Notes: generated by a model from the letters alone, not told the origin. 64,000 nt of DNA from Cryptomeria japonica (GCF_030272615.1 NC_081414.1:521424185-521488184), one strand, 5' to 3'. Shown: positions 1 to 11,303, counted from the stretch's first letter. Translations and numbers: made by a program.

Positions 1-32
1 AAGTGTGGATCTAGCCCATCTGCAGTTATCTC

Positions 33-161
33 TTAGTTTTTGAACCTTTTGAGATCCATCTGCTTTTGATTGATGTAGTCTTGTGTGTAATAGGTCTGAT
101 TAAATGCATCAAAGGTATACCTGCCTAGGTTTTGCAGAGCCTGAAGAGTAGAAGGATTCAT
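33..161 (-). pseudogene. Unidentified coding remnant
   Basis: The minus strand reads an open stretch of 42 residues from an ATG at 161 to a TAA at 33. It is rich in Gln, Asn and Tyr and looks like real coding sequence (MNPSTLQALQNLGRY... near its start). The frame upstream is broken by stops and an apparent frameshift. I do not recognise the family. It lies in about 500 bases left of the copia pol remnant that match nothing else in the window, so it may belong to another decayed element or be chance. Confidence 0.25.
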
Positions 162-513
162 ATCCTTGTCATGTTGTCCAAGCCCTGAGGTGTTTCATTG
201 ATTGAGATTGGCTATCTCATAGATAGATTTGCAGGTATACTTGGGTTATCACTTTTGGTGAACAACATGTCTAACTTGGTAATAGTTGCCCATTGAATAA
301 CTTATTTCTCGCCTTATTCATCATATTCTTTCTGTGTCTTTTACCGATATCTTTATACTCATCAAATCATACTTCTCAAGATATGGCAACATCATACTGA
401 ATTAGCAAATCAATTTCTTGACATCAATGACAAAATAATAATATTAAGATAGTAAAACATCCTTGATCAGTTATATCCATATTCATCAACAACCTTCTCA
501 ATATCCTTATTGA
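162..513. other. Unassigned sequence left of copia element
   Basis: AT-rich sequence without a convincing frame on either strand. The copia integrase homology starts abruptly near 514-540, so the 5' half of that element (5' LTR, gag, protease) is missing and this stretch is foreign to it. No LTR ends, tRNA or tandem repeat seen. Confidence 0.4.
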
Positions 514-1200
514 AATGCCAACAGAAATTAGAAGCTTTTGGGAGATTCAAGATATACAAGGCAATGGTAGAGAATGAAACCAGCAAGAAAATCAAATGTT
601 TTAGATCTGATCAAGGAGGAGAATTTACATCTAGGGAATTCAATGTATACTGTGAAGAGAATGGAATCAAAAGACAACTATTAGCACCCTAGACACCTGA
701 GCAGAATGGAGTTGTAGAAAGGAAGAACAAAACTATACTGGATGCAGGAAGAACCATGATGATGGAAGAAAATCTACCTCATATGTACTAGAGAGAAGCA
801 GTAAATACAGTGGTTTATACTTTCAACAGAGTTCACATCAAAGGTGAAACCGGTAAGACCCCTTATGATTTATGATTCAGTCATATTCCTACTCTTAAAT
901 ATTTCAAAATATTTGGAAGCAAATGTTATATTAAGAGAGATGAGTCTATTGGAAAATTTGATCTTAGAAGTGATGAAGGAACATTTATTAGTTATTCAAA
1001 TAGAAGCAAGGCATATAGATGTTTTAATAAAAGATTGCAGAAAATCATTGAGAGTACTAATGTGAAGATAGATGAACATTTTAGAGGAGAAACAAGATAT
1101 GCAGGTTCTAAACTAGTAGTGAAAATGATTATAAATGAACCGACATAGATTGCACCAGAACAAAATGTAGAACCAGTCAAACCGACATCATCAAAGAACT
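514..1200 (+). pseudogene. copia integrase core, broken
   Basis: Frames within this span encode the C-terminal part of a copia integrase. RSDQGGEF holds the second catalytic Asp. After a TAG (CAG in relatives) the frame continues as TPEQNGVVERKNKT, which holds the catalytic Glu. A further TAG interrupts the expected YWREA. The first catalytic Asp and the zinc domain lie upstream and are missing. The 1000-1200 stretch matches the linker that follows the core in copia polyproteins. It cannot make a working enzyme. Confidence 0.8.
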
Positions 1201-1205
1201 AAACT

Positions 1206-2060
1206 GTGACTAAAGGACAACAACCTGTGAATGTAAATCAAAATAAACCTAGGTATGTAAGATTGAATCACTTAGAAAATCAGATAATTGGAAATAAAAA
1301 TCAAGGTGCTATGACAAGAGGAAAATTGGAAAATGAAGAGGTATGTTTAATTTCTCAAGTTGAACCAACATCAGTTGTTGAAGCATGTCAAGATAAACAA
1401 TGGATAAAAGCAATGGAAGAAGAATTAGAATAGATGGAAAAGAATAATACTTGGACATTAGTTCCCAGGCCTAAAGACAAAAATGTAATTTGAACTAAAT
1501 GGGTATATAGAAATAAACTTAATGAAGATGGTGAAGTAATAAGAAACAAAGCAAGATTAGTTTTTAAAGGTTATTCTTAGAAAGAAGGAATTGATTATAA
1601 TGAAACCTTTGCACTGGTAGCCAGAATTGAAGCAGTAAGACTATTTCTTGCATTTGCAGCTCACAAGAACTATAAAGTTTATTAGATGGATGTAAAATGT
1701 GCATTTTTGAATGGAGATCTTGAAGAAGTTTACATTGAGCAGCTTGATGGATTTTCATTGACAGCTAGTAAGGATATGGTTTGTAAGTTAACGAAAGATT
1801 TATATGGATTGAAGCAAGCTCCCAGAGCTTGGTATGCTAGACTGGATAAATATCTTTTAAAGCTTGGATACACAAAAGGTAATGCTAATAGTTATTGAAG
1901 TATTTGTGGATGATATCATTTTTGGAGGTGAAGAAGAGCTATGCAAAGACTTTTCTAACAAGATGTAGGAAGAATTTGAAATGTCTATGATTGGAGAGAT
2001 AAAAAAAATTTCTAGGTTTGTAGATTTCTCAAACAAATAAAGGTATATTCATTTGTTAGA
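1206..2060 (+). pseudogene. copia reverse transcriptase, broken
   Basis: The start resembles the typical linker before copia RT (EACQDKQWIKAMEEELE, then NTWTLVPRPKDKNVI). The region then shows GIDYNETFAPV-like sequence and, at 1686-1898, MDVKCAFLNGDLEEVYIEQ... and GLKQAPRAWY, both hallmarks of copia RT. FVDDIIFGG near 1903-1930 corresponds to the YVDD active-site motif with Tyr replaced by Phe. Stops replacing Gln or Trp codons occur at about 1431, 1492, 1578 and 1683, and a frame change lies after 1890. Confidence 0.85.
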
Positions 2061-2068
2061 AAAAATAC

Positions 2069-2830
2069 TTGAAGGAACTTTTGAAGAAATTTGGAATAGA
2101 AATCTCCAAACTAGTAAGCACTCCTATGATTACAACTAATAAATTGACATCAAAGGATGATTCAGCTCCTATAAATCTGACAAGGTACAAATCTATGATT
2201 GGAGGGTTACTATATTTGACACAAACCAAATCTGATATAATGAATGCAATGTGTATTGTTTCAATATTTCAAACCAATCCTAAAGAAAATCATGAAACTG
2301 CAGTAAAAAGGATTTTTTGGTACCTGCAAGGCACAACAAATCTTGGTTTATGGTATCCTAAGGATGACAATTTTGAGTTATGTGCATATACAGATGCAAA
2401 TTGGGTAGGATATGTGGATGACAGAAAGAGTACCACTAGCGGTGCATTCTTTCTTAGTAGAAGATTAATTTCATGGATCATCAAGAAGTTGATTTGTACA
2501 TCATTATCTAAAGCAGAAGCAGAATATGTTGCAACAACAACTAATTGCACTCAGGTATTATGGATCAAGAAAATGTTGAAGGATATCAAGGTAAAATGCA
2601 AAGAACTGGTAATTATTCATAGTGGTAACTCAGCAACACAAAGAATCTGATATTTCACTCTAAAACAAAGCATGTTTCTATTAAGTATAATTTTCTAAAA
2701 GAAAATGTTGAAGCAAATGAAGTGAGATTGGTTTATGTGAACACTAAAGAGAAAATTGCAGATATTTTTACAAAGCCTTTGCCTAAGGAAGCATTTTAAT
2801 ATCTCAAAGAGAAGCTTGGGGTAATCACCC
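2069..2830 (+). pseudogene. copia RT tail and RNase H, mostly open
   Basis: An open frame of 193 codons (2069-2650) covers the RT connection (YKSMIGGLLYLTQTKSDI) and copia RNase H (AYTDANWVGYVDDRKSTTSGAFFL, then SLSKAEAEYVA). After a frame change at about 2645 it resumes as FHSKTKHVSIKYNFLKENV, ending in IADIFTKPLPKEAF, the usual copia pol C-terminus. Catalytic Asp and Glu positions of RNase H are largely present. It is a fragment of the polyprotein, not a separate gene. Confidence 0.85.
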
Positions 2831-3190
2831 CATCAATAGAGACTTAAATGATGCAGATTGGCATCAAACCGATAGGGACTAACAGAAAAAAATCTTTTTT
2901 CGGCTTGATGAAGGAGAGCTACTTCTTAGGGGGAGTAGTTAGTTGTATGTTATGTTTTGATTTTTAACTTATTTGGCATTTGATGTCAAAGGGGGAGAGA
3001 TGTTTATGGAAAAAAATTGCACTTTGAATACTAGGGAGAGATGTATTTTGGTTTTCGTTATATTGTTTCTTTTTTTGGTACAAAACTTTGTATTGATCTA
3101 TTTTGGGGAGATTGTTGGTATTTGGCATTCTGTTTTTAGCACTTAGATGTTTTTCCATCTAGTGTTTCCATCAATGCCAAAGGGGGAGAT
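2831..3190 (+). other. copia 3' UTR with repeated PPT-like tracts
   Basis: Non-coding. Three purine tracts follow one another: AAGGGGGAGAGATG near 2988, TTTTGGGGAGATTGTTGG at 3101-3118 and CAAAGGGGGAGAT at 3178-3190. The last directly precedes the LTR and is the best polypurine tract. The 3101 copy is followed by TGTTGGTATTTGGC, which could be read as an alternative LTR start at 3113, so the 3' end may carry a small duplication. Confidence 0.55.
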
Positions 3191-4296
3191 TATTGGTATT
3201 ATGGATGACTTCGTCATGTGATGCATTGGTTTTGTCATTGATGTCAATGCTTATCTTTTTGGAGGTCTACATTGATGATTTGGCACTATGGCTATATTGG
3301 TTTGTTGTTGAACTGACACATTGTGGTTCCAGTATGGATATTGGCTTATGCACAGTCGCCGATATATGTTTCACCAGTGCTCAGGAAGTTGATGATGACT
3401 TGTTATCATCTAGAGATCATTTGGTTATGTCAAAGACATGGATTGGATGTTTGCATTTGGTTTTTTAAATATTGGATTAATCATATTCACATATTTTCCT
3501 TAACTGACAAATAGGTCCAGGTTATGAACAGTCATATGATATCATGTTCCAGATCAACATGACACATTTTGGAAATGGTTTATTAATTGGATAATGTGAA
3601 AATGTATTGAAGTTGACATATTGTATTTCACCAAGACTTATTTTGTAATTGATTTAAATGTAATATCTTTTAGGAGCCGATCTAATGATGAGGTCTTAGG
3701 TTTTGTATAAATAATTGTAAGATCTTATTTGGAAGTGTGTATATTGAAGATCATTGTGAAGAGCAAAAATAAGCAAATCCTTGTGCGAATCACGTGGATA
3801 TTATTTGAAGATTGAATGAAAGGTTATGAAGGTATTTGGTCCTCATGCATAGAGCTTAAATAGGTACTGGATCCAACATTGAAGATACAATATTGAAGCA
3901 GTACATTAATTATTGGATTTAACCATCCAACTGTGTAGTCAATTTGACTCCTAATTTTGTGATTTAGTAGTGAGCTCTAGGCAGTTGTCCTTTCTGCATG
4001 TGCTAACCCCATTATTGTATTCACTTACTATCTGCAGTAGTATCATATGATTCTAGGTAAGGTTTCCCACCATGGTTTTTCCCCTTACAGGGTTTCCATG
4101 TTAAAATCTCTATGTCATGTGTTGTGGATGTTGTTTTCCTTTCTGTTTCATGTATTAAGTTGTATCAGTAGCACTATAACTATTAATTTGTTTTACTGGC
4201 ACTAAGTTTTAAGTTGGAATAATTTGTTTTGGGTTATAGTTTACTGACAACTGATTCAACCCCTCCCCTCTTAGTTGTACTTCTTGGTTCCTAACA
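3191..4296 (+). repeat. copia 3' LTR
   Basis: About 1.1 kb from TATTGGTATTATGG (start TG mutated to TA) directly after the purine tract, to the conserved copia end CTTGGTTCCTAACA. The pyrimidine-rich CAACCCCTCCCCTCTTAG near the end mirrors the ends of the minus-strand copia LTRs L1-L4 further right. A TATA box lies inside at 3706. The 5' LTR is outside the window or lost. Confidence 0.75.
3706..3713 (+). promoter_or_regulatory. LTR TATA box
   Basis: TATAAATA about 515 bases into the copia LTR, where the U3/R boundary is expected. No other core promoter element can be assigned. Confidence 0.5.
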
Positions 4297-4700
4297 ATGT
4301 TTCACCTTTTTTGTCCCATTGAACCTACCAACTAAACTTGTAAGTCATTTCAAGGTTCAACGTTCAACTGGTCCTCTTGCGTGGGTCGCAACTTTGCAAT
4401 GTTATTTAACGAGAAAGTGTGAATGTGTTAAGTGATTCTTGAACTTGAACTTTGAACCATTTGCAAGTCGGTTCAAGGTTCAAAGTCTCCCTTTATATTC
4501 ATTAAAGGTCTTTGCTTGTTCTTGGTGTTGTGTTGAGTTGCAAGTTGAGAGTTTTTTTATTTTTTCTCTAATTGAACTTGAACCATTGAACTCCTTGCAA
4601 CTTGGTTCAAAGTTCAAAAGTTCATTTCAAGTTTTGGTTCCGAGGACTTTAATAACATTGAAGGTGGCATGACAAAAGGAATATCCTCAGCATCTTATAA
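4297..4700 (+). repeat. GTTCAA-rich upstream region of orfX
   Basis: Non-coding stretch dense in GGTTCAAGGTTCAA and GAACTTGAACC motifs. Its first 94 bases recur at 13344-13438 in the same orientation, roughly 80 percent identical by eye. Similar GAACTT/GTTCAA-rich sequence lies at 36480-36840, on the upstream side of the antisense orfX in gypsy A. It therefore behaves as the 5' flank of orfX. Confidence 0.55.
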
Positions 4701-4915
4701 TTTAAAATTGTAAATTTGGAAAGAAATCATGAAAGCATAAATCATTGGTTATCTCACATGTTTGAATAAATCATTATGAGGCCTGTATAGGTGTTACTAA
4801 GTTGTTTTCCTTTTCTTTTTTTAAATGTGAATTCTCAAAATTGTAAAAGTTGTAGCTGCTATTATTAAAGGATCCAGAGACATGAAGGTAATTTTAGCCT
4901 CATTATTCCGAGGGT

Positions 4916-6320
4916 TTGTCAGATTTCATGGTGGTAACAGGTGACACAAGGCTAATTATTGAAGAGGTTCAATCTAGAAGATCAAAGAGGTCTCAACTGA
5001 GTTCTTCAGCAGTTCAAGTTACTCACTCGAGGAGCAAAAAGAAGAACAGAGAACCAGTGTTAAATCAAATTATTGTGGACTTGGATCTAGGTGAAGAAAC
5101 TGAAGTGACAATGGATCAACAAGTGTTGAGTAACCCTCTAGTGCAGGATATGGATGCAGGTAAGGAACCTAAAGAAGACCAAAACCTAATGAGAACTATG
5201 ACTATTATTGACCCCCTAATGCTCAGACACCTCTGTTGCCTAAAGAAACTTTCAACACTTCTCAATGGCTAGGAGCTTTGATTGGGAAGAAATGTAACAT
5301 TGTTCCTATTACAATTCCCATGGAGGATATTGTAACCAAGTGGCTTGGGAAAATATCTAAACCCAAGAAGCTCAAAATGTAGGCAATGGTGGAAGTTGAT
5401 GAAGAAATAGGTCATTGGGTAGCTCAAGTAGCTAAACCCATCTCAGATAGAGATCCAAAAAAGTCCACTAAGGATGATTTTACTATGGAGAGAATTGATC
5501 TAGGAGTTGCTTCAAGGTCTGTAGATGCTAAACATTTGGAATCCTCCACAAAGAGGATGATATCCAAGTATTGGAAAGATGAGAAAGACAAAAAGGAATT
5601 GAAACAGGTTGTCACCCAAATGGCATAGTACATCAATGCCATATATCATTCGAGACCTTAGACCCTATCTCAGATGACATTGTCCTTTGACCCCAAATCA
5701 CCGGTGAACTAGAAACTATTAGATCAAGTCCAGAGGAGCCGCATGATAGCTGAAGTATTAGATGAATGACTTGATTCTATTGTACAATAGGGTCCAGACT
5801 ACATTTCTAGCCTCATTAAAGTATATGAAGATGCCATAACTATGAGCAAAGAACCAAATGGGTAGCAGTCTTGGAACATATGAATGATGTGCAGAAATTT
5901 GGTGTGATGAAATTTCTAATTGAGAAGACAATAGAAAACCTAGATGATAATGTGCTTTATGTGTCAAGGAAGAATGTCAGGTGGAGAAATTCTATCATTA
6001 AGCAAGGTCATGAGGAATCTACTAAATTACTTAAAGGATTGAAGGAACTGATTAATACAATGCAAGAGGATTTAAAATGCATTGATATAAAACTCATGAA
6101 GGAGGATGGACAAACAATTGAAGTTGTGGTAGACATGGCCATGATCTTCTAAGAAAGAGTATATCTTGTTAAAGAAACAAAGTCTCTGACCACAAATGAC
6201 TTTTCTAAAGTGGCAAGGATAGAGTCAATTCTGACATTCTGCTTTGATCACTTGGAAGCACATAAATTAAGAGTTATGAAGGTGAATATGGACAAGGAAG
6301 TTTGGAAGTAGCGTATCCTA
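4916..6320 (+). pseudogene. orfX, sense copy (C-terminal part)
   Basis: Unrecognised protein family, related to the minus-strand orfX of gypsy A. Matching blocks are WLGALIGKKCNIVPITIP with WLTTSISKKLSFIPMTIP, then SFDPKSPVN.KLLDQVQ with SFDPTSPENKKLMSQVQ, and TTNDFSKVARIES with TPEDITQVTQIES. The start is Ser/Arg/Lys-rich (4930-5050) and the rest is charged and helical. Stops at about 5270, 5382, 5626, 5710 and 6150 and frame changes break it. Compared with gypsy A the N-terminal domain is missing. It lies upstream of a PPT and LTR, which fits an extra ORF between pol and a 3' LTR, in sense orientation. Function unknown. Confidence 0.6.
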
Positions 6321-6581
6321 CACATTTGACTCCCATACTTTGAGGTTAGCTTGAATTTATCAGTAGTGCATCTGGAGTGGTGTAATGTGCATGGTGTCAT
6401 AGAAAAGTAGTACAAATTAGTGGCCACTTCTTCCATGATGGAGTCCCGATCCACTTACGAATGAGTTGCCATCCTATTTATGGCCTTTGTTTATTTAAGT
6501 TTCATATAGTTCAAAACAAACAGTTTCTTTTAACTCTAGGATAGAGTTTAAAAGTTTAGGGTTATTTTCAAACAAAGTTTT

Positions 6582-6598
6582 GGCCTGGGGGCTATAAA
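6582..6598 (+). other. Polypurine tract before E1-type LTR
   Basis: GGCCTGGGGGCTATAAA immediately before TGTAATAAAG. The independent gypsy D has a very similar junction (GTGGGGGCTAAA then TGTAGTGTCC), which supports reading this as PPT plus LTR start. Confidence 0.6.
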
Positions 6599-7250
6599 TG
6601 TAATAAAGCAAGCTTTATTTAAGGTCTGAAAAACTTTGATTTAGAGGAACAGACTTGATTTTCTTTGGATTTTCAAAACTCAAATTTCTGGCACTTGAAT
6701 GAAATGCTATTTTAATATGATTTTCAAATCTATGTGTTTGAAAGATTAGTAATCTCTATTGGGATGTATGCTGATGTGCGAGATATGTCATTTCATTACC
6801 AGTTCTTTCTTAGTCTATGAATTCATTGATTTTCTTTGTTTAAAAGAAGTTTCATTATTGTTTAAATGTCTTTGATCCCCCTTGTCCTGTGAGGCATGAG
6901 CGAGAATCGATCATCTTTTACACTACTTTAAGCTTATTGAATGAATATGTGCAGGAGTAAAAGTCTATGATCTTTACACATAAATAGATCTTTTATAGCA
7001 TTCTTTTGTGTTGACAAATGAATGCGAAATCCTTTCTCGCTTTTTGGTGAAAAGTGTGTTTGTTTCTGAGTTAACTACATAAAAATTTATTGAAAATCTC
7101 AGGAGGAGCTACACTCTAATATAGAGGATGAACCTCAATTCGATTCACCCAATTGTTAGTTCATTTTCTTTTTTTTCATTAGGGGTACGCATGAGTCAAT
7201 ATTGTAAATATATAAAATTAAAGAAAAGGCAAATCTATTAACCAACGGAT
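6599..7250 (+). repeat. E1-type LTR
   Basis: About 650 bases between a PPT and a PBS, starting TGTAATAAAG. The 3' end is not sharp; the terminal CA seems mutated near ACCAACGGA. Sequence on its left is the 3' arm (orfX) of an element of the same kind, and on its right the 5' body of E1. One LTR thus serves two element copies. Confidence 0.55.
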
Positions 7251-7255
7251 TTTTA

Positions 7256-7271
7256 GTGACTCTGCTAGGGA
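7256..7271 (+). other. Primer-binding site of E1
   Basis: GTGACTCTGCTAGGGA just inside the LTR. Ogre/Tat elements carry a nearly identical site with CTGGGGA. The tRNA cannot be assigned with certainty here. Confidence 0.6.
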
Positions 7272-7376
7272 GTCGAAAAACAAGATTAGTTGTCTAATTA
7301 TAAGATACAAAGAATTGTTGTGTGAAATTTTAAGAATCATTCAGTTCTATTTAAACTTTTGCATTGTGAATAGGTT

Positions 7377-8750
7377 GGAGCCAAGAAGATACACTGGGTC
7401 TCAAAGGTGTGAAGGAATAGTTGATTCTATTTTTCAAGAATTGCAAAACCTAAATTTTCAGCCATCCTTCTCACCTAGGAGATAGGCAAGGAGTAGGCCT
7501 CCTTCTCCACCCCCTTTATTTCTCATGTCTTCCATTTGTCAAGCCATAACCTTGCATGGTGTTTCCTTACCTAGTGTAATCAATCCAACACCTCTTAGTA
7601 TCATCCTTCCAATGACAACCAACAATCATTGGGGGGTCACAGTAGGTCCATTGAATCTTGGTCTGAATTTAAATGCTTTACCTAAAGGAGCAAGGGATCA
7701 TTTGCCTAAATTTAGTGATGATGGGAAGGTCACAGTTGATGAAAATTTGAATGCATTTAATGTTGCATGTGGTATAATAGTTGTCTAGCATGAAGATGTT
7801 GTAGTAAGGTTGTTTGTACAAGCATTAACTAGAATCGATGCAGATTACTTTTATCATTTACCAAATAGTATAATAATAAAATGGGAAGATCTGAAAACTA
7901 GGCTTAAAGCTAGATTCAAAGTAGCAGAGGATGAGCATTCCCTTTTGGCTCAGTTAGCCTAGTTAAAAAAAGAAATTTTTGAATCTATGAGAGATTTCGT
8001 TGCCAAATTTGATAAAATTGTTCATAAGATTCCTGCAAATCAGAAACCTTCAGATGATAATTTAATTTTTTTTTTATAAGTTCTATGCCCTCAAAAATTA
8101 GTTTCTTGATTCGTAGACAAAGAGTTGCAACTTTGAGTGATGTTAAAACAATTGTTGTTGAGTTAGAAGATGACTTGATTACTGCAGGAAAATGGAAGAG
8201 GGAGATACAGGTGTCAAATTCTCAGCTCTCTACCTCATCAGACCCTGTAATACAAAGACTTATGAATGATGTAATAACTCTCAAAAGACAGTTACCCAAG
8301 GATAGTATGTCTTGTTCACAGCCTTATCAAGACATACCAAGAAGGATTACAAATCAAGCTATTGAAGCTAGGAATAAAGCCATACAATTGCCTCTGGCTC
8401 TAAAAAGATTAGTTATTGAAGCTCCACCATATAACAAGAATATGTGTGTCTTTCATCTCACTGATGACCATGATGGTGATTCTTGTCTAGAGATGGTGTG
8501 GTATGCACAAATGATAAATACAAGAGAAACCATAAGTGAACTTGGTCTAGAAGAAGTCCATGGGCAATCTGGTGACTCTGGAATACACTTCCTAGAGTAT
8601 GAATCAGATTCACATAGAGGAGGTGATATATTGGTAACCCTCAGAGATCCTTCTTGTGCCATCCTCACTAGAGGTCAATGTCAATCAAAAAATATAGGTA
8701 CCACAATATATCCCGAAGTTGTAGATAAAGGTAAGGAACCTTTGAACTAG
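7377..8750 (+). pseudogene. E1 gag, broken
   Basis: Frames from 7377 give a gag-like polyprotein. At 7525-7788 there is a Pro-rich start, then LPKFSDDGKVTVDENLNAF, corresponding to the gag domain opening of Tat elements. It continues after a TAG as HEDVVVRLFVQAL, WEDLKTRLKARF and SMRDFVAKFDKIVHKIP. After a frame change the 8085-8750 frame (221 codons) carries the linker toward protease, including RQRVATLSDVKTIVVELEDDL and an acidic stretch near 8550. No intact CCHC knuckle was found. Confidence 0.7.
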
Positions 8751-9498
8751 AATTTGGAGAATGGTTCAAGAGTTCAAGATGTTTAGATGTTGAGGAATGC
8801 TGACCCTATTTCTTCTTTTGATATTGTTGAATTCTGTAAGGGATCTAAAATTTAGATTTCTCCTGCTAAATATCTTAGGTTGAATCCCAAAGAATTAGAT
8901 AAATTTGTTAAATATGTTCAAAGGGAAACCACTTAACCACAATACACCAACTCACCATTAACTAACCTTGAGTCTTCAGAGGATGAAAAGGACATCATGT
9001 CTACAAAATTGTTCAGTATTGTTCTAAAGACATTAGTCAATGAACCAATTGAATCACCATTAGTACTTGACCAAAAACCCAAACCATTCTATGTGTCATT
9101 ATTTATCAATGGTTTCAAACTTAATAATTGCATTATTGATTATGGATATTATTATGCCATCTACAATTGCAAAAGCACTAGGCCTTCACTCACTAAAACA
9201 TTTGGTAAATGTTATTCAATTGGATTCAAAGAAAATTCCTTTATTAGGTCAAATCAAGGATGCATAGGTTGCTCTAGCAGTACATCCTAATAAGAGAGTG
9301 AAGTCAACTATTCTAGTGGCTGATATTCCCACAAGTTATGGAATGTTGCTAAGAAGGACCTTTTTCAAAGATTTGGGAGGAGAAATTAAAATGGATTGGT
9401 TTGAGGTGATGATTCCCATTGGTAAACAAAAAATTTCTCTTCAACCTAAACCAAAGTCCAAGTACATCATCTTTCCCTCTGATGACCCAAAATCATAA
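8751..9498 (+). pseudogene. E1 retropepsin region, broken
   Basis: FYVSLFINGFKLNNCIID at 9088-9141 is the flap-preceding strand and active-site region of a retroviral-type aspartic protease. The expected D-S/T-G-A is here D-Y-G-Y, so the active site is lost. After a frameshift the enzyme continues as IMPSTIAKALGL and, at 9298-9498, VKSTILVADIPTSYGMLLRRTFFKDLGGEIKMDW, matching the rest of the fold in Ogre/Athila-type elements. Confidence 0.65.
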
Positions 9499-9579
9499 AT
9501 ATTGTATCATGAATATGATTTTGGTAATTACCTTCTCTTCAATGATGATAAGAAAGGTGCACTAGAAGATGTAGTGAAC

Positions 9580-10062
9580 CCTATTGTAGGCTTATGGGAG
9601 ATGGGATTTGATGGTAGTTATGCATCGACTGGATCAGGTGCCAGAGTGGTGCTCATTCGACCATGAAATGAAAAGATTCCTTTTTCTTTCAAACTAGAAT
9701 TTAAGAACACTAATAATACTGCAGAATATGAGGCATTGTTGTTAGGAATAGAGCAATCTAAGAAAAAGGGAATCAAATTGTTACGTGCCAAAGGTCATAC
9801 AGAGTTGATTGTTAAACAGGTACAAGATCTCTTCTCAGTAAAAAATGAATGGCTAGGACATTATAGGAACCGTGTTTGGGATGAGATTGAATATTTTGAT
9901 GCTTTCTCAATTGAAGCAATTCCTAGAGACCAAAATTCTCAGGCTGATTCTTTAGTAGTGTCGGCATCTCTATTGCTCCCAAATCCTAAATTTGGTACTG
10001 ATGTTTATAGAATTGAAGTTGTATATCGTCCTAATGTACCTGACAATTCAAATTTCTGAAAA
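9580..10062 (+). pseudogene. E1 first RNase H, upstream of RT
   Basis: GLWEMGFDGSYASTGSGARVVL carries the first Asp, NTAEYEALLLGIEQSKKKGIK the Glu, and IPRDQNSQADSL the final Asp of an RNase H. This is the archaeal-like type that Tat elements have in addition to the retroviral one. It sits between protease and RT, whereas in gypsy B the second RNase H follows RT. One TGA at 9664 breaks the frame; the remaining 107 codons are open. Confidence 0.7.
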
Positions 10063-10450
10063 GTGTTTGGAAATGATAAACACATAAACCAATTCTTCCA
10101 AAATGCTGAAATGTTTGCCTCCTCTTTCTTTGAAGGTTTTGAGAATGAATGTAATGAATTTTGTCTGAATTCAAAGGAAATCCTTAAAAAGGAAGTTGTT
10201 CAATTGAAGGGAAATCGAATTCCAAAAGGCCTTGTATCCTTAGAACACCTCCTTGATCACAATGACATGTATGTTAAAGAAGATGTTTCTTAAACCACTG
10301 ACACATCGGGAGTATGAAAAGATTAATTTAGGTGATGAAAACAACCCAAGGATGGTTAATTTAGGCAGGTTTTGTAATCCTAAGGAAAAATGTTTTTTTT
10401 GTAAAACTGCTACAAAATTATTTAGATGGTTTTTCCTAGTCTTATGAGGG
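10063..10450 (+). pseudogene. E1 linker between RNase H and RT
   Basis: Open frame at 10063-10293 (GNDKHINQFFQNAEMFASSFFEGFENE...), then, after a shift, HREYEKINLGDENNPRMVNLGRF at 10296-10370. The latter is the conserved segment before RT in Ogre/Tat polyproteins. A T-run at 10392-10400 probably hides another frameshift. Confidence 0.6.
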
Positions 10451-10451
10451 T

Positions 10452-11303
10452 TTGAAAGATTTTAGGAATGGTCAGTTTCAACATCATATCCCTCTTAAGC
10501 CTGGAGTAGCTCTTTTTAGACAGAAATTAAGAAATCATAATCCCAAAGTTGTAGATACTATTTTCAAAGAAATAGACAAAATGCTCCAAGCGAGGATTAT
10601 TTATCCTATTCACCATTCCACGTGGGTGGCCAATATCATTCCAGTTTGCAAGAAGAATGGAGAAATAAGGATCTGTGTGGGTTTCTAAAATTTGAATCAA
10701 GATAGTTTCAAAGATAACTATCCATTGCCAGCAATGGATCACATTATCCAAACGGTTGTCAGATCAGAGATGATGTCTATGCTTGATGGTTTCTCTGGTT
10801 CTAATCAGATAAGTGTAGCAAAGGAAGATCAACATAAAATGGCCTTCACAATCCCTTGGGGAAATTTTTCTTACAATCGAATGCCTTTCGGCCTGATAAA
10901 TGTGGGAGCAACTTTCCAAAGAGCAGTGAACCTCTCATTCTATCACCTCATTGGTAAGACTATAGTCATTTATCTTGATGATTTGACAGTTTTCTCTAAA
11001 AAAAGGAAAAACCACTTGAGAGATTTGGAGACTGTGTTACAAACATGCAGGGATCATGGTATTTATCTCAACTCAAAGAAGTCAGTTTTTTGTGTTACAA
11101 AGGGAAAGTTGCTAGGACATATAGTCTCACAAGATGGTATTAAGATAGATCCTGATCAGGTAAAATCCATTCAACAATTAAGTCTGCCATCAGATAGAAG
11201 TGGTGTCAAGTCATTCTTTGGGCAAGTGTGTTTTCTCAAAAGGTTTGTACCAGACTTTGCTGAAATTAGTAAACATATTGTAGGGATGATGAGTGAGAAA
11301 TAA
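10452..11303 (+). pseudogene. E1 reverse transcriptase, one stop
   Basis: Two frames separated by one TAA (CAA or similar in relatives) at 10686. Visible are HHIPLKPGVA, then ARIIYPIHHSTWVANIIPVCKKNGEIRIC and MSMLDGFSGSNQISVAKEDQHKMAFTIPWG, where the palm Asp lies. NRMPFGLINVGATFQRAV and the active-site VIYLDDLTVFSK (YLDD) follow. The thumb LGHIVSQDGIKIDP is also present, so the fold is nearly complete. The overall match is to Ty3/gypsy RT. Confidence 0.85.

Larger units (their letters stand above)
514..4296 (+). mobile_element. Ty1/copia retrotransposon, 5'-truncated
   Basis: Remnant in the copia domain order: integrase core, reverse transcriptase, RNase H, purine-rich tract, 3' LTR. gag, protease and 5' LTR are absent. 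The end of pol, the G-rich tracts and the LTR end '...cctaaca' resemble the Tork/SIRE-type plant copia elements. Several in-frame stops (for example at 690, 789, 1431, 1684) make it non-coding. Its LTR ends exactly where orfX homology of the next region begins, so this element inserted into, or recombined with, that gypsy sequence. Confidence 0.85.

Noticed and set aside
3113-3130. Alternative copia LTR start at TGTTGGTATTTGGC
   Set aside because: The tract at 3178-3190 fits the family PPT better and the following TATTGGTATTATGG resembles copia LTR starts; kept only as a remark.
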